NCBI GenBank assembly: GCA_029582165.1
Contig: CM055892.1
Span: forward strand, 11,450,754 to 11,514,753
DNA: 64,000 nucleotides
Origin: Portulaca oleracea
Taxonomy: Eukaryota; Streptophyta; Magnoliopsida; Caryophyllales; Portulacaceae
Direction: 5' to 3'
The position numbers were made by a program, and so were the translations under genes. Below are positions 1 to 10,594 of this stretch, in pieces; the stretch's first letter is position 1, and every line of letters begins with the position of its first letter. The notes beneath the pieces are model-generated. The model was not told where the DNA came from and ran no database searches. It saw nothing but the letters and a program-made list of their open reading frames with translations.

Positions 1-700
1 AAGTCACCATTTACAAGTTTCTAAGAAAGTGGTGTGTTATGGTGTTTTATGAGTACATGTTTCTTTGCCATTATTCTTAATGCCAAAATGTTAAGTGTGA
101 TTTTATTATTGTCAAGTAAATCACAAAATGCCATGTTAGGTGAGTTTATGATTTTTATGGCATGGGTTTTTCCTTGGTTAAGTATATATATATGTGGTGT
201 ACATATGTAAGTTGTCTTTTTTGAATATAAAGCATGATAATTATTTGGTTAAGTTTATCATGTTTTTTTTTAGTATAAGGCATTATCAATTTCTTTATAA
301 TTGATGAAATGACAAGCACGAATGTTTAATTTTTAAGTAGTCACTTATGTACATGTGCAAATATGTATGTCAATCTATTTGATTCACATGTTTAAGTTTA
401 TGTACATGACTAGTGTTATTCTCCACTAGAGATACAAGCTTGCTTGAGTTGAGACAATGTTTATACATAAAAGTTCTTGTTTAATCAGTATATGCGATTT
501 TGAGATATATACTTGTGTTATCTTGTTTTATTTCATGTCTTGTTAAGCATACATAATATGAATAAAATGCATGTGTTCATGAAATGTATGACTTTGACAT
601 GAAAATTTATAAGTTTTGAGAATATATATGGATTCGTGGTAATTTGTTGCAAGATAAATTCATGTGATTAATTCCTAATTAGTTGTTTAGCATTAGATTA
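1..700 (+). repeat. Copy 1 of the internal sequence of a non-coding LTR element
   Basis: This AT-rich stretch closely matches 4635-5970 (AAGTCACCATTTACAAG at position 1 and again at 4637; shared phrases run to about GATTCGTGGTAATTTGT). The second copy belongs to the LTR element at 4.43-9.66 kb, so this is a piece of a sister element cut by the window edge. It lacks the 650-bp MITE found in copy 2. Orientation is taken from the element. No coding capacity is visible. Confidence 0.7.
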
Positions 701-2009
701 GTTTTAATTTTTTTCTTAATTATTCATGCTAGTTTCTTGTTGTAGTTTATTTCCAATGCATTCTTTAGGTTTAAAGATCGAATCTTTAGCGCTAATTAAC
801 ATGATAGGCTAAGTTCTCTTAGGGTTAGAGGGTGATTAGGACCCCTAATGGAGGATTAGGTTATGGAATAATGGGATTAGGGTGATTAGTGAGATGATTA
901 GTGTTCCACCCAAGAATTTCATGTGACAGATGAAGAATGCCGGGGGCCGTGAGGCTATGGATCTTTTCATCCTTCACTCATGAAGTTCTAGGGTGGTTCA
1001 ATCAATTCCAGCTCTTTGTTCAGGCGAGGGGCGACTAGATGAGATTACTTTGGATTGGTTCCCATACTACCATGGTTTTTCATACACGAGAGTGATGACA
1101 ACCTCGAAAAGTATAACATCGATTCAGCACCGTGGCGCTGGCGATCGATGCTAGCTCGTTCATAGGAAGCGAACACCGACTTGACGCCCTAGCGGGGGAA
1201 GTCAGTGCAAGCTTGGTATGCACACAATCCCTACACTTGATTGTCAAACGAAATCTCCTCTAAGATCGCAGTTTCGTGCTTAGCCTTTCGTTAGGTAAGC
1301 CCGGTATTACCCCCTAGCCCTTGTTTCCCATTAATTGAGTAGAAATCTTGGCATAATTATTCTAAAAGATCGACCTTTAAAACCTCTCGAGACTTGAAAG
1401 ACTGATATGGATCACTAGGGCCCCAATTCGTTAGTCATATACGATCGTTGTCTTACTTCGTTAAGGAAACGTCAAACAATTTCTAAGTTGGGTTTTGATT
1501 TGTTTTTCTATTCTGGTGTGTACTGCTTGATATGGGTTTCTTTTCAGCTCTTAGAAATTTAGAATTCTATTATTTGGGAGATTTTGATTTCTTAATGCGA
1601 AGTTGGTAAAAGGTGTAATTTTGAAGTTGTAGATTTCAAGTCTAGGTTGAAGAATGCATTGTAGTTGTCATATCATAGATGCTTGTTATGTGATATGCTC
1701 ATCACTGTACATATTTTGTATTACTTAATCAAATCTTCTTCTTTATATATCTTCTATTTAATTAGTGTGTTTTAAATATGATTCGGGATCTTCCTGGTGT
1801 GAAATTTCACATTTGTTAAATTGGTGAATATTGATATGACTTCAAATAGATTAGACATCTCAAATATTGTAAGAAACCTTAGTGCTTTGGGCAAAAAAAA
1901 TATTTGTTGTCTTTGAGAGAAATAAGTATAGTCTACTAGATTAATTTGAAGTTCAAATAGTTTTTGGCAACAAAAAAATTGGTTTCCCAAATTCACTAAG
2001 GCTACAAAA
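701..2009. other. No gene recognised; AT-rich intergenic or element-internal DNA
   Basis: I see no long reading frame, RNA gene or terminal repeat. A short GC-richer part at 900-1330 might be a decayed internal region of a retroelement, but no motif supports this. Confidence 0.4.
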
Positions 2010-2177
2010 CCCTTTTGTTGCTTACAAAGGTACCTTGTGAAGCAAAACTCACAAATTTGCTGCTCTGACCTTGGGCTTCACAGATATTGCAACAAGCTTG
2101 TGACAAAAATATTTTGTTGCCCAAAGTTGAAGGGCAACAAAAAATGGTCTAGGGCAACAAATTTTTTCTTGTTGTGA
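2010..2177. mobile_element. CACTA-like transposon terminus with subterminal repeats (fragment)
   Basis: The stretch ends in TTTTTTCTTGTTGTG, one base from the reverse complement of the usual CACTACAAGAAAA end. Just inside lie several copies of TTTTGTTGCCC or GGGCAACAAA in both orientations, the pattern of CACTA subterminal repeats. The opposite terminus was not found, so this is probably a fragment. The call rests on motif resemblance only. Confidence 0.4.
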
Positions 2178-2430
2178 AAAGACGAACACAACCCCATGTC
2201 CCTCGCATTTCATAAGGTTTGACGTACTGGATATATTCATATGGAAGTGTTATTGATTATTCTTGGCATGAATTTAAGGGGACCACCTTCTCTAAGTACT
2301 GACAAGTTCATTGAGTTGTTTTTTTATTATTACAGACGGTTGCTATATTATGACAGACTTCCCGATATACTTTTTCATAAAAGTCAAAAGGGGGAGAAGG
2401 AGTATAGTTATTAATGAACTTTGTCTATCA

Positions 2431-2447
2431 TAAAAAAAGGGGGAGAC
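2431..2447 (+). other. Polypurine tract of a copia-type element
   Basis: AAAAAAAGGGGGAGAC sits directly before the TGTTGG start of the LTR at 2448. A purine run of this form primes plus-strand DNA synthesis in copia/Sirevirus elements and marks the following LTR as a 3' LTR on the plus strand. The 250 bases upstream are the non-coding tail of the internal region. Confidence 0.75.
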
Positions 2448-3349
2448 TGTTGGGAGTAGGGTCAGGGACATTACCTCTGCACTCGCCAAGGACCTTGGGA
2501 GGAGCTATGACAAGGGTATCAGACGGAGCTTTAGAAAGGACCTTAGACGGAGTTTTGATATGAAAGACAAAATTAGGAAAGCAAGAAAGGGAAGTATATT
2601 ATATTTTATTATATCCAAAACTTGCCTCCATTATTGAACACTAACTTTGGATATGAATCATAAATCATATAGGAAACAATTGTCAAAGAAATTCGAAGAT
2701 TGAAGGAATCAAAGATCTTCTTGCACCAAACCTAAAAGGAAATTAGAAGACCATATATGGAAAGAATCTTGAAGTTTCTCAGCAAGGAAGTAGACATTAA
2801 GTAGATTGTTACAGTTCTCAAAAGGAAGGAAATCAACACTAGAGACTATAAGGTCATCCTTGACTACAAACTAAAAGAGTATTCGATTCCAAGTGAAGAA
2901 ATCGAGAGAAAAGTTGTAGGAAATCAGAGAGTGATTTTTGAGTGTGTAACCAATTGATATTAGTGAATGTGTAAAGGACCTCTGGTAGATTGTAGCCGAG
3001 CACTTCAGCGAGTGACGTGTTAGTGCAAGAGAAATTAAGTAGTGTTGGAGTTTCTGTGAGTGATAATTACCAATGTGGTGGGTGGAATACTTCCTCTAAA
3101 ATCGCTACTGGGACAACTTAATTGGGACACTAGCTCCATTGTAGTTGTCTTGAGGACATCAACTCAAGCACATTGAAACTATTTGTAAGCACTTTAGTGT
3201 AACGTTTTCTGGTTTGCATTAAAATATTTAAGTATTTTTGTTAGACTGTGTTTAAAGCCTTAACGCTAAGTTAAGGTTTGTCATTAACATCCTCATTCGA
3301 CTGTGCAGAATTTCTATAACTATTCACCCCCCTTTCTATGGTTCTTTCA
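2448..3349 (+). mobile_element. 3' LTR of a Sirevirus-like copia retrotransposon
   Basis: It begins TGTTGGGAG after a polypurine tract and ends TATGGTTCTTTCA, matching the end of the LTR at 20335-21531 (GTAGGGTTCTTTCA before its primer site). Length is about 902 bp. Shared phrases such as TAAAGGACCTCTGG and GAAAGACAAAA also link it to the LTR at 14217-15218. The rest of the element lies upstream and is not recognisable. Confidence 0.65.
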
Positions 3350-4429
3350 CCACCAATAGTACAGGACCGAATTAGTAGGAGTATGACTTAGTAAAAAGAT
3401 TATTTTTCGCCTAATTGTTTGAGCTAAAAGCCAGAGCAAGCTAAAAAAAATGTTTACGACCACATTTTTTTGCCAATGAGCAATATTACTAAACTTAGCT
3501 ATATAATTATGTAAAAATTAAAGTTTAATTGATTTTTAGCTAAATTGATCATTGCAACTTATTGACAAAACAAAGTGACAATCAACCTTTTTTCCACTTG
3601 CTCAACCTTCGAGCTCAAACAATTAGGTAACACATCCTCTTTTTGACGAGTTAAACGTCTACCAACACGGCGACATACTATTGTTGGAAAATAGGTTCAT
3701 AGTTGGTACTACTAGATTCCAACAAAATTGTTGGTATTATAATCGACCAATACCTCCAAAGATCCTATTATTATTGTCCAATAATCCTTAAATATACAAT
3801 TAGGATAGAGTAGTCTTCTTAAATAAATATTTTGAAATAAAAAAAAGTAGTAATGAGTTTATATTGTTAAAGAACTATTCTTTTGTGCGGTTCGTAAGAT
3901 GAGGAAATGGTTAGGTGTGATCATGAAATAGTGGAAAGTGCAACAAGGTATATAATGGTATGGTAAAATTTGTGAAAAGTGTGGTTGATGTGATAGACGA
4001 GGAAAGAGAATGTGAAAAGTAGAGGAGAAAAGTGAGGAGACAGAAAGAGAGGAGATATATTGCTAATAATTGTTGTAAAGTGTGGAAGAAGATTGAGTAG
4101 CATGATGAGTTGTGGTACCGCACCACACTGCACCGTGCAAAAGAACAAGGCCTAAATGGAATGAACTTCCAAAAAGTAGAAATGATGAATGATATGGAAA
4201 GATAGATCATGACTTGCATTCCAAAAACTTGTATTACTATTGCACGTACTCTAAGCCCTCTTTTTTCTGCGGTGGGTAATGGTAATAGTATGACATGGAA
4301 AAAATTTGGATGATTTAATATGATGTGGTACGATGCGGTAAGTTGTGATAAAATTTATGATATGAACAGTTGTTATGGTAGGTGATGTAAGAAAAAACTG
4401 TAGTGAGAAAAGTGAAGGAAGAAAAAAAT
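3350..4429. repeat. Intergenic DNA with two copies of a G-rich/AT MITE-like repeat
   Basis: No gene is seen. Segments near 3880-4165 and 4255-4429 resemble each other (GGTATGGTAAAATTTGTGA against GGTAAGTTGTGATAAAATTT, then GAAAAGTGAGGAG against GAAAAGTGAAGGAG). The second copy seems to resume at 9664 (GATTGTTATGATAAAGTGTG), as if split by the LTR element at 4430-9663. Terminal repeats were not resolved. Confidence 0.4.
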
Positions 4430-4614
4430 TGTTGGAGTATTTCAAGAGTTAAGAGGCATATAAGTATAAGGTATAAGCAAGGTATCGACCGGGAGGTCGA
4501 ATAAGAGCTTAACAAAGAAAATGGACTCAACACAGATCGTGTTCAGTATGACACGACCCGCGTTGACGTCCAAAGAGTTTAATAAGTGTGCTCAGGATCA
4601 ACACGGACTGTTTG
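4430..4614 (+). repeat. Truncated 5' LTR of the 4.43-9.66 kb element
   Basis: It matches the first part of the LTR at 8963 nearly base for base through CTCAGGATCAACA, then diverges. It carries the repeated CACGG/CGTG dyad motif also seen in the 3' LTR. Confidence 0.65.
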
Positions 4615-4825
4615 TGTCTTATTTATACACCTTGTTAAGTCACCATTTACAAGTTTTCAAGAAAATGGTGTGTTGAGGTGTTTGTGAGTACATGTTTTGC
4701 TTTGCCATTGTTCCTATTGCAAAACCTTTTAAGTGTCATTTTATTATTGTAAAGTAAATCACAAAGTGCCATGTTAAGTGAGTTATGAGTTTTATGGCAT
4801 GTTTTCCTGTGATTAAGTACATATA

Positions 4826-5475
4826 CAGGGACGGAGCTACCCCTGGGCAAATAGGGGCAATTGCCCCCCCTGGCCTGCATAATTTTAATACTTAGTGTAC
4901 ATATTTATTGCACATGATGGTGGTAGAGTAAGTGGTGGAGCTCTAAAGCAATAACTATGGGGTTAAGGGTTCAAATCTTGGAATTTTGCATCCATTTTCC
5001 ATTGTTTTTGACCTAGAGCAACATATTAATATACATTATAATTTATGACATTTTACATTTTAGTTGGACTTCACCTTTTTTTCCTTACTCATTTTTAAAT
5101 GTTTTGACAAATATAGATATTACTGTAGTAAATAATTATAGTGATTAAAAATAGTAATGATAAACCAATAAATATCAATTTATGAACCTGTAATATATTG
5201 ATTTAAGTGTATTGACAGTAATTTAAAATTTGTTTATTTAAAGTGACGGAATTGAAATAAAAAAAAGATTAATTTATTTAATATGTCATGCTTGCATGAT
5301 TAAAGTAGTACAGTAATGAATTATATGTGAATAAACTACACAATTTATATTTTATTACTGTATCATTTTTTTTCTTCCATTTCGTCTAAATATATTTTAT
5401 AATTCTTTTTTGAAATAGAATAAAAGTATTGTAATGATCGCCCCCCCTCAACATCTTTTTTTGGCTTCGTCCCTG
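4826..5475. mobile_element. hAT-like MITE (650 bp) with 8-bp TSD
   Basis: The ends are imperfect inverted repeats: CAGGGACGGAGCTACC and, at the other end, GGCTTCGTCCCTG. Flanks TACATATA (4818-4825) and TATATATA (5476-5483) match at 7 of 8 positions, the TSD length of hAT elements. The related sequence at position 1-700 has no insertion at this point (AAGTATATATATATGTGG near 180), so the empty site is visible. No transposase is encoded. Confidence 0.7.
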
Positions 5476-8244
5476 TATATATATATATGTGGTATACTCA
5501 TATATGAGATGTCTTGTTGAATATAAAGCATGATAATTGTTCAATTAAGTTTATCATGATTATTTATATTTTTGAGTACATGGGTTTATCATGTTGTTAA
5601 TGTATGAAATGATAAGCATGAATGTTTTTTAAAGTATGTAGTTATATATGTAGATGTGCAAGTATGTATGTCAATCCATATGATTCACATGTTTAAGTTT
5701 ATTTATATGACTAGTTATTCTCCACTAGAGATAAAAGCATGCTTGAATTAAGACAATATTTATTCATGAAAGTTCTTAGTATATATGATTTTGAGATATA
5801 TACTTGGGTTGTCTTGTTTGGTTCATGTCTTGTTAAGCATACATAATGTGAATAAAGGTGCAAGTGTTCATGAAATGTATGAGTTTGACATGGAAATCAA
5901 TAAGTTGTGAGAATATGGATTCGTGGTAATTTGTCTCAAGATGAATTCATGTGATTAATTCTTATTTACTTGATTATGCAAAGAAGGTTTATATGTTTGC
6001 TCATATGTTTCAAGTCTTTGCATTTAAGTTCAAGCTGATTGTCTAATGTGATGTTTATGATGCTTAAAGTTTTGACAATCATGTATTTATAAGTGTTTGA
6101 CAAGGATTCATGATTATATGAATGTTTATATTTTTCTATTTGCACTTATGCAAGTTTGCCTTGTTAAAATGTTTTGATTGATCTAAGTTTCAAGTATGCT
6201 AGTATGCGTGTTACCAATCAATCATGTTACATAGATTTATATGTTTGAGGCATGACAAGTTCAAGAGTATCATATGATGTTAATTAAGTACTTGTACTGA
6301 CTTTGTTAAAAGGATACGATCAAGTATAAATTCATATGATTGCATTGCGTGAATAAGTTGACAACGACATGTTTTCCTATTATTAATATATGAATAAGGT
6401 ATTTTTGTTCGTATGATTACAAGTAGAAATGTATATTTCTTGTTTGTCATGGTAGTAATTAAAGTTCTCACGCAAAATATTGTTTCGATAAGTTTAGCAT
6501 AGCCTATTAAGAAATAATGACGGTTTATGTGATTATTATAAGCATATGGGCTATGGGTATGTCATAAGTAACATAGACACAAATTTATTTATAAGTGCAA
6601 GCTTCTCATGCTCAATGATCTTGTTATTATCAAGATGATTTTGTTGTTAAGTGTTTACTTTGTCATATATAATGTTTCTTCATGAGATAAGTAATTATTT
6701 ATGAGAAGGTTCATACTTTGTATAGTTTTTATGTCATAATATGTGGCTTACATATTGATGCATATGGTTAATTAAGGTTTGTTAAGTATGTAATTATGTA
6801 AGATGTAAGGATAATCATAACTCAATGTATTCATGTGTTTAAGTTGAATACATGTACTTGACTTCACCGCCATTTTTTGATACTATAAGTATTCATCATG
6901 TATGAATGTAAGTAGTATGTATCTACTATAAGATAAGTTGCATAATGTATGCATGTTGGACTATGTGCATGATCATTTATTTTGGACACATGATGTTTAC
7001 CTAAGTTCATGTGTTATAAAATTTGATGATCATTGCTTCATTTGTTAATAATCTATTAATTAAAAGTTTACATGTTTGATATGTAGGATTCAATCAAGTT
7101 TGCTACAAAGGGAAATGCATATGGCTCTCACATACATTTGTTTGATCCATCCTTAAGCGGTTTATGGATTAATATTATGAGTAAGGCTGGCATACGGGAC
7201 GAATTGTTATGAGTTCCACGGTCTAATATAAAAGAAGTGGATCTAATCATTCATAAGAAAACATGACCTTAATTAGAATGACGTTTGATCATATAACTAT
7301 AAGATAATCATTCAAGATCGATTGAGGTTCTTTCTCGCCTAGCCAATTTTCTCGCCTAGCCAATGTTAAAATATGTAATAAGTTTCATTACATATGGTAT
7401 TCAAGTTTATGATATTCAAGCTTTGTAGCAAATGGTTGAAAGTGTAATGTTTTAAGTTACACATAAGATGGAATCTAATTTCCATGAAACTTAAGTGTTT
7501 TCTCAAGTTTAAGTTGGAAGAGATTTCTTCTATGGAAAATCAAATACCATTTTGATTTATAAAAAGGCTATAACTATGAAATTCAAAGTTATTTGGATAT
7601 AGTTATTCAAAGAACATGAAAATCAAATGTTAATTTGATTTAGAAGGTTCTACGGAGATAATTTTTAACTATGAAATCCAAAGTTATTTGGATATAGTTA
7701 TGTGAAGAACATGGAAAATCAAATGTTAATTTAATTTGTAAGGTTGTTATAAGGTATAAGTACTGGCTATGTAATCCAAGGTACTTGGATGAAGACATAG
7801 TGATAAGGAAAAGAATGCGGAAAATCAAAAGAAATCTTGATCTTGTAAGCATTTCTTTCAAGGTAACTATATAAGTAGTCCAAACTCTTGGACAAGGTTG
7901 TAGTAATCTCTTTATAAGCAGTACGAGGATTATCCATGTTATTTGGATAATGTTATAATCAAGGTATGAGTTCATGAGACTTTGGCATTACAAAGGAATG
8001 AATAGTTCAAAAGTTTGTCGCCTACTAAAGCATTCGGTTTCTAAGTTCAAATATGAACTCAATATTTAAAAGTTTACCAAAGCTTATAATGCGATGGTTT
8101 AGTCGTACTATAATAAGTGGTAAAGTATTTCTTACCTAAACCTATAGTGTGATGGTGTAATAACAACTATGATGAATGAAAGAAATGTTAAGTTTAAGAG
8201 ATGATCATGAAAACTAAGGTCGTGGAAAGATATGTATTTATCTA

Positions 8245-8508
8245 ATGATCTTAGTTAAAGAGGCGCTCCAAAAGTATCATGATCAAATTCTTGCAAGGTC
8301 ACAAGAGTATCTAATGATCGTTGATAAGGAGATGGGAGTAAAGCCCACTTATAAATTGTCAACAACGGAGCTCCAACTCACAGTTGACATATGTGGCCAA
8401 GTCTTGAGTTCAATGGTCGATGACGTTGTAGGACAATTGGAGCATCAATTCTATAATTCATCCCAAGGTCAAGTGATGCTCAAGAACCATAATGTTCAAG
8501 AGATTTGA
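8245..8508 (+). CDS. Unrecognised short reading frame inside the LTR element (87 codons)
   Basis: An uninterrupted frame of 87 codons starts within the 3' half of the internal region of the 4.43-9.66 kb element and ends about 450 bp before its 3' LTR. The predicted peptide is soluble and mixed-charge, likely helical, with no membrane segment, zinc-binding pattern or retroelement motif that I recognise. Base composition is clearly less AT-rich than the surrounding internal sequence, which suggests either a relic of an element protein or a captured host exon. TTAG just upstream and GAGATTTGAG at the end do not form convincing splice sites. The start is simply the first codon of the open frame and is not supported by context. 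It may also be chance. Confidence 0.25.
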   Translation: MILVKEALQKYHDQILARSQEYLMIVDKEMGVKPTYKLSTTELQLTVDICGQVLSSMVDDVVGQLEHQFYNSSQGQVMLKNHNVQEI

Positions 8509-8962
8509 GTGTATGAGTCATTAACAAACTTTGAATCGATGAGATGGTGAGCTATATTATGGGGCGTAAAAGTCTGCTTATGCGAGGACGTGAAGTGGGC
8601 CGCTTCGGATAGCCTAGAGCTGGGCTTGATGGTTCTCGAGGAGGGTATGGGACATTATGGCCGGTTTGAAATAGAGTCTTTATTTTTAAGCATGGTTTTG
8701 GGTTGTGTGTGTGTGTTATGTATCCAATTAGTCAAATAAGGATGTAAAGTTCAAAGCTTGTCTACTTATGCATCCAGACTAATTGAAATTTACATACACT
8801 AAGTGAAGGTTCAAGTCGGGAGACACTTTCACGACGCATAACAACTCCTCCATTTTTCGGGTGTTGAATCTTTCTAGAAGTCGCCATGTATGGCGGGGCT
8901 AAATTTACCCAAGTGAGGGATCCCGGGCTATTTCAAGTGGTACTCTCGAAATGGCGGGGGAT

Positions 8963-9663
8963 TGTTAGAGTATTTCAAGAGTTAAGAGGCATATAAGTAT
9001 AAGGTATAAGCAAGGTATTGACTGGGAGGTCGAATAAGAGCTTAACAAAGAAAATGGACTCAACACGGATCGTGTTCAGTATGGCACGACCCGTGTTGAC
9101 GTCCAGAGAGTTTAATAAGTGTGTGCTCAGGATCAACATGGACCGTGGTGATCCAACACGGGTCGTGTTGATCCAACAGGGGTCGTGTTGAGCACTGCTG
9201 GGATTGATTTTGAAATCTCTTGATTTATGCCTCATGCTCAATTGATATTATGTATGTTTATGAATAATATTGACTGAAAAATCAGTCATGATTTCTCATC
9301 AATATTATTCACCCCAATCCCTTGGATTATACCTAATACAATTGGTAAGTTTGACTCCCTTTTGGCTCCAAAAGTTCTCTATATAAGGTGGATGAATTGT
9401 ACATTCATCCACACCCTCGATCTTCATCTTTTCTTTCTAGAGAGCATTCAACACACACTCTTAAGGGGTTAACTGCAGCAACTCTTTAAGTTCTTTGAGA
9501 AATCTTGTAACTTTGCTAACAAGAAGTTAGGTTTTACCATTCAGTCTTTTCACGGTCTAGTAAAAAAGTCTTAAGGGGAACCGGTTTATCTGTGGACTCC
9601 TAGCCACCCAAGTGATCCCCATCTTCCATGTGACCGTGTTTCTCCATCTCATTATTCTTCCCA
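8963..9663 (+). repeat. 3' LTR of the 4.43-9.66 kb element
   Basis: It starts TGTTAGAG after a purine tract. Inside are repeated dyads such as ACACGGGTCGTGTTG (9060-9195) and a TATA box, TATATAAG, at 9380-9387, placing a promoter and probable transcript start in the second half. The right end is approximate (CTTCCCA). Confidence 0.55.
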
Positions 9664-10594
9664 ATAAAAATATGATTGTTATGATAAAGTGTGATATGAT
9701 ATGCTAATATATGATAGTTTGTGATTACTATTATAAATTGTGATAGGTGCCGTATAATAATAAAAAAAAAAAAAAAGAAGCCCTAATTCGATGTCTCTCG
9801 GCTTTCTTTGACCACGTTACCACGGAGAAGCTACTTTATGCCAGATTTCCAATATCTTTTTTGTTTTTTTATTGCATTTTATTACAAAAATTGGCTGTAA
9901 CTACAGAAATTCATTTCCATTTTCCATCCAGCAACCCAAACAAAATTGAGCTTTCTCGTTTGTTACAGAAAATTTAAAGATGGAAAATAAAATATGATTG
10001 AAAAAACATCCTCTAGAGAATCTTTTTAAACTTCATGCCCCCCCATACCCACATGACCAGAGCTGGATCCCACCTGCTTTCTTACTCTCAGATCTGCTTT
10101 TTCCCTCTATTTTTTTCAATGATTATGGCATTTTATTTATTTTCTCCCTTCTATTTTTCAATATTGTACATATAATATAGTGTCAATTAAATAAAGAGCT
10201 TATGATTACTAGTTGTTGACAAAGATTATTTTTAAGTAATTAACGATCAAGATTTTGTCAAAGTGACAATTAATTTGGGACGGAGGGAGTAATGTTCAAA
10301 ACATTAAACATGATCATAAGTCAAAATTGACAAATTTTTTTATACTTGAAGAATAATTTAATCAATAGTAGAAATATAAAATCGTACGTGAAGTAGTTCA
10401 AATCATGCTACCAAGATTAACTCAAATTAATTAAAAACATTTTTTTTTACTGTACACCAATGATTAATTAAAAGCAACAATTAATTAAAAACAAAGGGCA
10501 ATAGAAAAGAAGCAAGGAAAAATTAAAAAACAAAAGAAGAGTGAAAACAGGTGTAAGTAGTAATTAATTATGCTAATTAATCACCCATGATAAA
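9664..10594. other. Downstream flank of the HD-Zip gene; no second gene seen
   Basis: AT-rich DNA. It begins with the probable right half of the MITE-like repeat described at 3350-4429. GGGACGGAGGGAGTA at 10277-10291 is the reverse of the usual Stowaway terminus (CTCCCTCCGTCCC), but no partner end was found. The last few hundred bases should hold the 3' UTR and poly(A) site of the minus-strand gene at 10595. Confidence 0.4.

Larger units (their letters stand above)
4430..9663 (+). mobile_element. Non-coding (non-autonomous) LTR retrotransposon, about 5.2 kb
   Basis: Two direct repeats bound it: TGTTGGAGTATTTCAAGAG at 4430 and TGTTAGAGTATTTCAAGAG at 8963. The second follows a purine tract (ATGGCGGGGGAT), as expected for a 3' LTR on the plus strand. 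The 5' LTR keeps only about 185 bp and then runs straight into internal sequence, so the primer site is lost. No gag, protease, reverse transcriptase or integrase motif is seen inside. The exact right end and TSD are unclear: AAAAT precedes 4430 and ATAAAAAT follows 9663. Confidence 0.6.

Noticed and set aside
4950..5000. B-box-like GGGTTCAAATCTTGG as evidence of a tRNA or SINE
   Set aside because: It lies inside the hAT-like MITE, whose inverted ends and 8-bp TSD explain the unit.
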